Shown in pieces: positions 62,198-64,000 of a stretch of 64,000 nt of DNA. The notes below the pieces were generated by a model. It saw nothing but the letters and a program-made list of their open reading frames with translations. It was not told the origin of the DNA and searched no databases. Positions within the stretch are counted from its first letter, which is position 1, and the number at the start of each line of letters is the position of its first letter. Where the stretch lies: the NCBI GenBank assembly GCA_903872075.1, contig CAIQJF010000082.1:24255-88254 (forward strand). Direction: 5' to 3'. The DNA is from an uncultured Caulobacteraceae bacterium. GTDB lineage: Bacteria > Pseudomonadota > Alphaproteobacteria > Caulobacterales > Caulobacteraceae. The position numbers and the translations under genes are program-made.

Positions 62198-62225
62198 CTC
62201 GTTTCAAACAACTGTTTGAAACGAG
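62198..62225 (+). promoter_or_regulatory. 28-bp palindromic operator overlapping the ribosome-binding site
   Basis: CTCGTTTCAAACA-AC-TGTTTGAAACGAG: perfect 13-bp arms with a 2-bp spacer, the layout of a TetR-family operator. It ends inside GAGGAG (62223-62228), the ribosome-binding site of the acyl-CoA dehydrogenase gene. Confidence 0.75.
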
Positions 62226-62234
62226 GAGCCCGCC

Positions 62235-63533
<1,299 letters not shown>

Positions 63534-63567
63534 GCCCCGCCAGGCCTGGGCTTTTCCGGCATTGACG

Positions 63568-63595
63568 AGGCCCGGCCCCGCAAGGCGCCGGGCCT
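63568..63595 (+). terminator. Terminator after the acyl-CoA dehydrogenase
   Basis: AGGCCCGGC-N10-GCCGGGCCT, a 9-bp stem, 34 bp after the stop, with a short TTCC tail. Likely separates the operon from groES. Confidence 0.65.
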
Positions 63596-63613
63596 TCCGT
63601 CGACTCCGCGCGT

Positions 63614-63642
63614 CTTGACGGATGGAAGACGCCTCCCTATCT
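63614..63642 (+). promoter_or_regulatory. Heat-shock (sigma-32-like) promoter of groES
   Basis: CTTGAC (63614-63619), 15 bp, CCCTATCT (63635-63642): close to the sigma-32 consensus CTTGAA ... CCCCAT. It also reads as TTGACG-N17-TATCTG for sigma-70. Confidence 0.6.
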
Positions 63643-63647
63643 GCGCG

Positions 63648-63674
63648 TTGGCACTCGATGCGGGTGGCTGCTAA
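63648..63674 (+). promoter_or_regulatory. Degenerate CIRCE element (HrcA operator)
   Basis: TTGGCACTC-N9-GGCTGCTAA: compared with TTAGCACTC-N9-GAGTGCTAA, the left arm has one change and the right arm has two. It lies directly after the heat-shock promoter and upstream of groES, the usual position for HrcA. Confidence 0.65.
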
Positions 63675-63737
63675 CGGCGGCTTTCGGCGCGGGTCCACCG
63701 AAATTCAAACCTCTCAGAACTCACGGAGAAAACATCC

Positions 63738-64000
63738 ATGGCGTTTCGTCCGCTTGGCGACCGCGTCCTCGTTCGCCGCATCGAGGAAGAAGCAAAGACC
63801 AAAGGGGGCATCATCATCCCCGACACCGCGAAGGAAAAGCCGCAAGAAGGCAAGGTTGTCGCCGTCGGCCCCGGCGCGCGCGACGACTCCGGCAAGGTGC
63901 AACCGCTCGACCTGAAGGCCGGCGACCGAATCCTGTTCGGCAAGTGGTCCGGCAGCGAGATCAAGCTCGATGGCGAAGATCTGCTGATCATGAAGGAAAG
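63738..64000 (+). CDS. groES: Co-chaperonin GroES, 3' end cut by window
   Basis: 87 codons are visible of a usual ~96. [20 protein letters not shown], then [20 protein letters not shown] (mobile-loop region GGIIIPDTA), [10 protein letters not shown] and [20 protein letters not shown] identify GroES. It caps GroEL for protein folding. CGGAGAAAACATCC before the ATG is the ribosome-binding site. GroEL is expected just beyond the window. Confidence 0.95.
   Translation, partial: MAFRPLGDRVLVRRIEEEAKTKGGIIIPDTAKEKPQEGKVVAVGPGARDDSGKVQPLDLKAGDRILFGKWSGSEIKLDGEDLLIMKE

Overview
This window reads as a chromosomal segment of a high-GC alphaproteobacterium, most likely of the family Caulobacteraceae (Phenylobacterium- or Caulobacter-like). 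The case rests on strongly GC-biased codon use, a GTTC-N7-GTTC LexA box of the alphaproteobacterial type, several small secreted proteins ending in a PEPxxW sorting tail, a large TonB-dependent receptor with an N-terminal carboxypeptidase-regulatory domain, a MucR-type regulator, and a groES gene behind a sigma-32-like promoter and a degenerate CIRCE element. No rRNA, tRNA or CRISPR array was seen.

Layout: 1-3.1 kb holds an outer-membrane protein fragment, a DUF2946 protein and a MaoC/MaoC/reductase operon. 3.2-9.4 kb holds the TonB receptor, a lipoprotein hydrolase and dgoK-dgoA of galactonate catabolism (dgoD lies apart at 41.5 kb). 9.4-20.8 kb is sugar, glycerol and amine metabolism: an aldo/keto reductase-FGGY kinase-FAD oxidase operon, an aminotransferase, two tandem PEP-tail proteins, a PLP decarboxylase with a small helical partner, glpD and a Gfo/Idh/MocA oxidoreductase. 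20.8-23.0 kb holds a crotonase, a hypothetical gene and a peroxiredoxin.

23.2-30.9 kb is an accessory region. It contains MNT-HEPN, HicAB with an extra truncated HicB, and a VapBC-like pair, together with an isolated phage terminase pair and a mucR-like gene; a membrane M28 peptidase is interleaved. 33.1-35.1 kb is an AT-richer patch with one secreted fibronectin-III-like protein, followed by a frameshifted PEP-tail gene. 36.2-44.5 kb holds a second crotonase, a putative SOS-controlled gene, NAD(P)-dependent short-chain enzymes, a transglutaminase, an N-formylglutamate amidohydrolase, dgoD, a DsbA-like protein and a GH84 O-GlcNAcase-like enzyme.

44.6-50.8 kb encodes exported proteins: a PEP-tail protein, a DUF2141 protein, a metallophosphoesterase and a BNR/sortilin-like protein. 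50.9-56.0 kb is housekeeping: mutL, rsmD, a CPBP protease, rluB and tadA. At 56.0-59.8 kb a cassette of a CYP153-type P450, an AraC-family regulator and a GNAT protein lies between two direct copies of the tadA 3' end, the most striking structural feature of the window. The right end (60.3-63.5 kb) is a lipid-oxidation set (phytanoyl-CoA dioxygenase-like, SDR and acyl-CoA dehydrogenase) with a near-perfect TetR-type operator, and then groES, which runs off the window.
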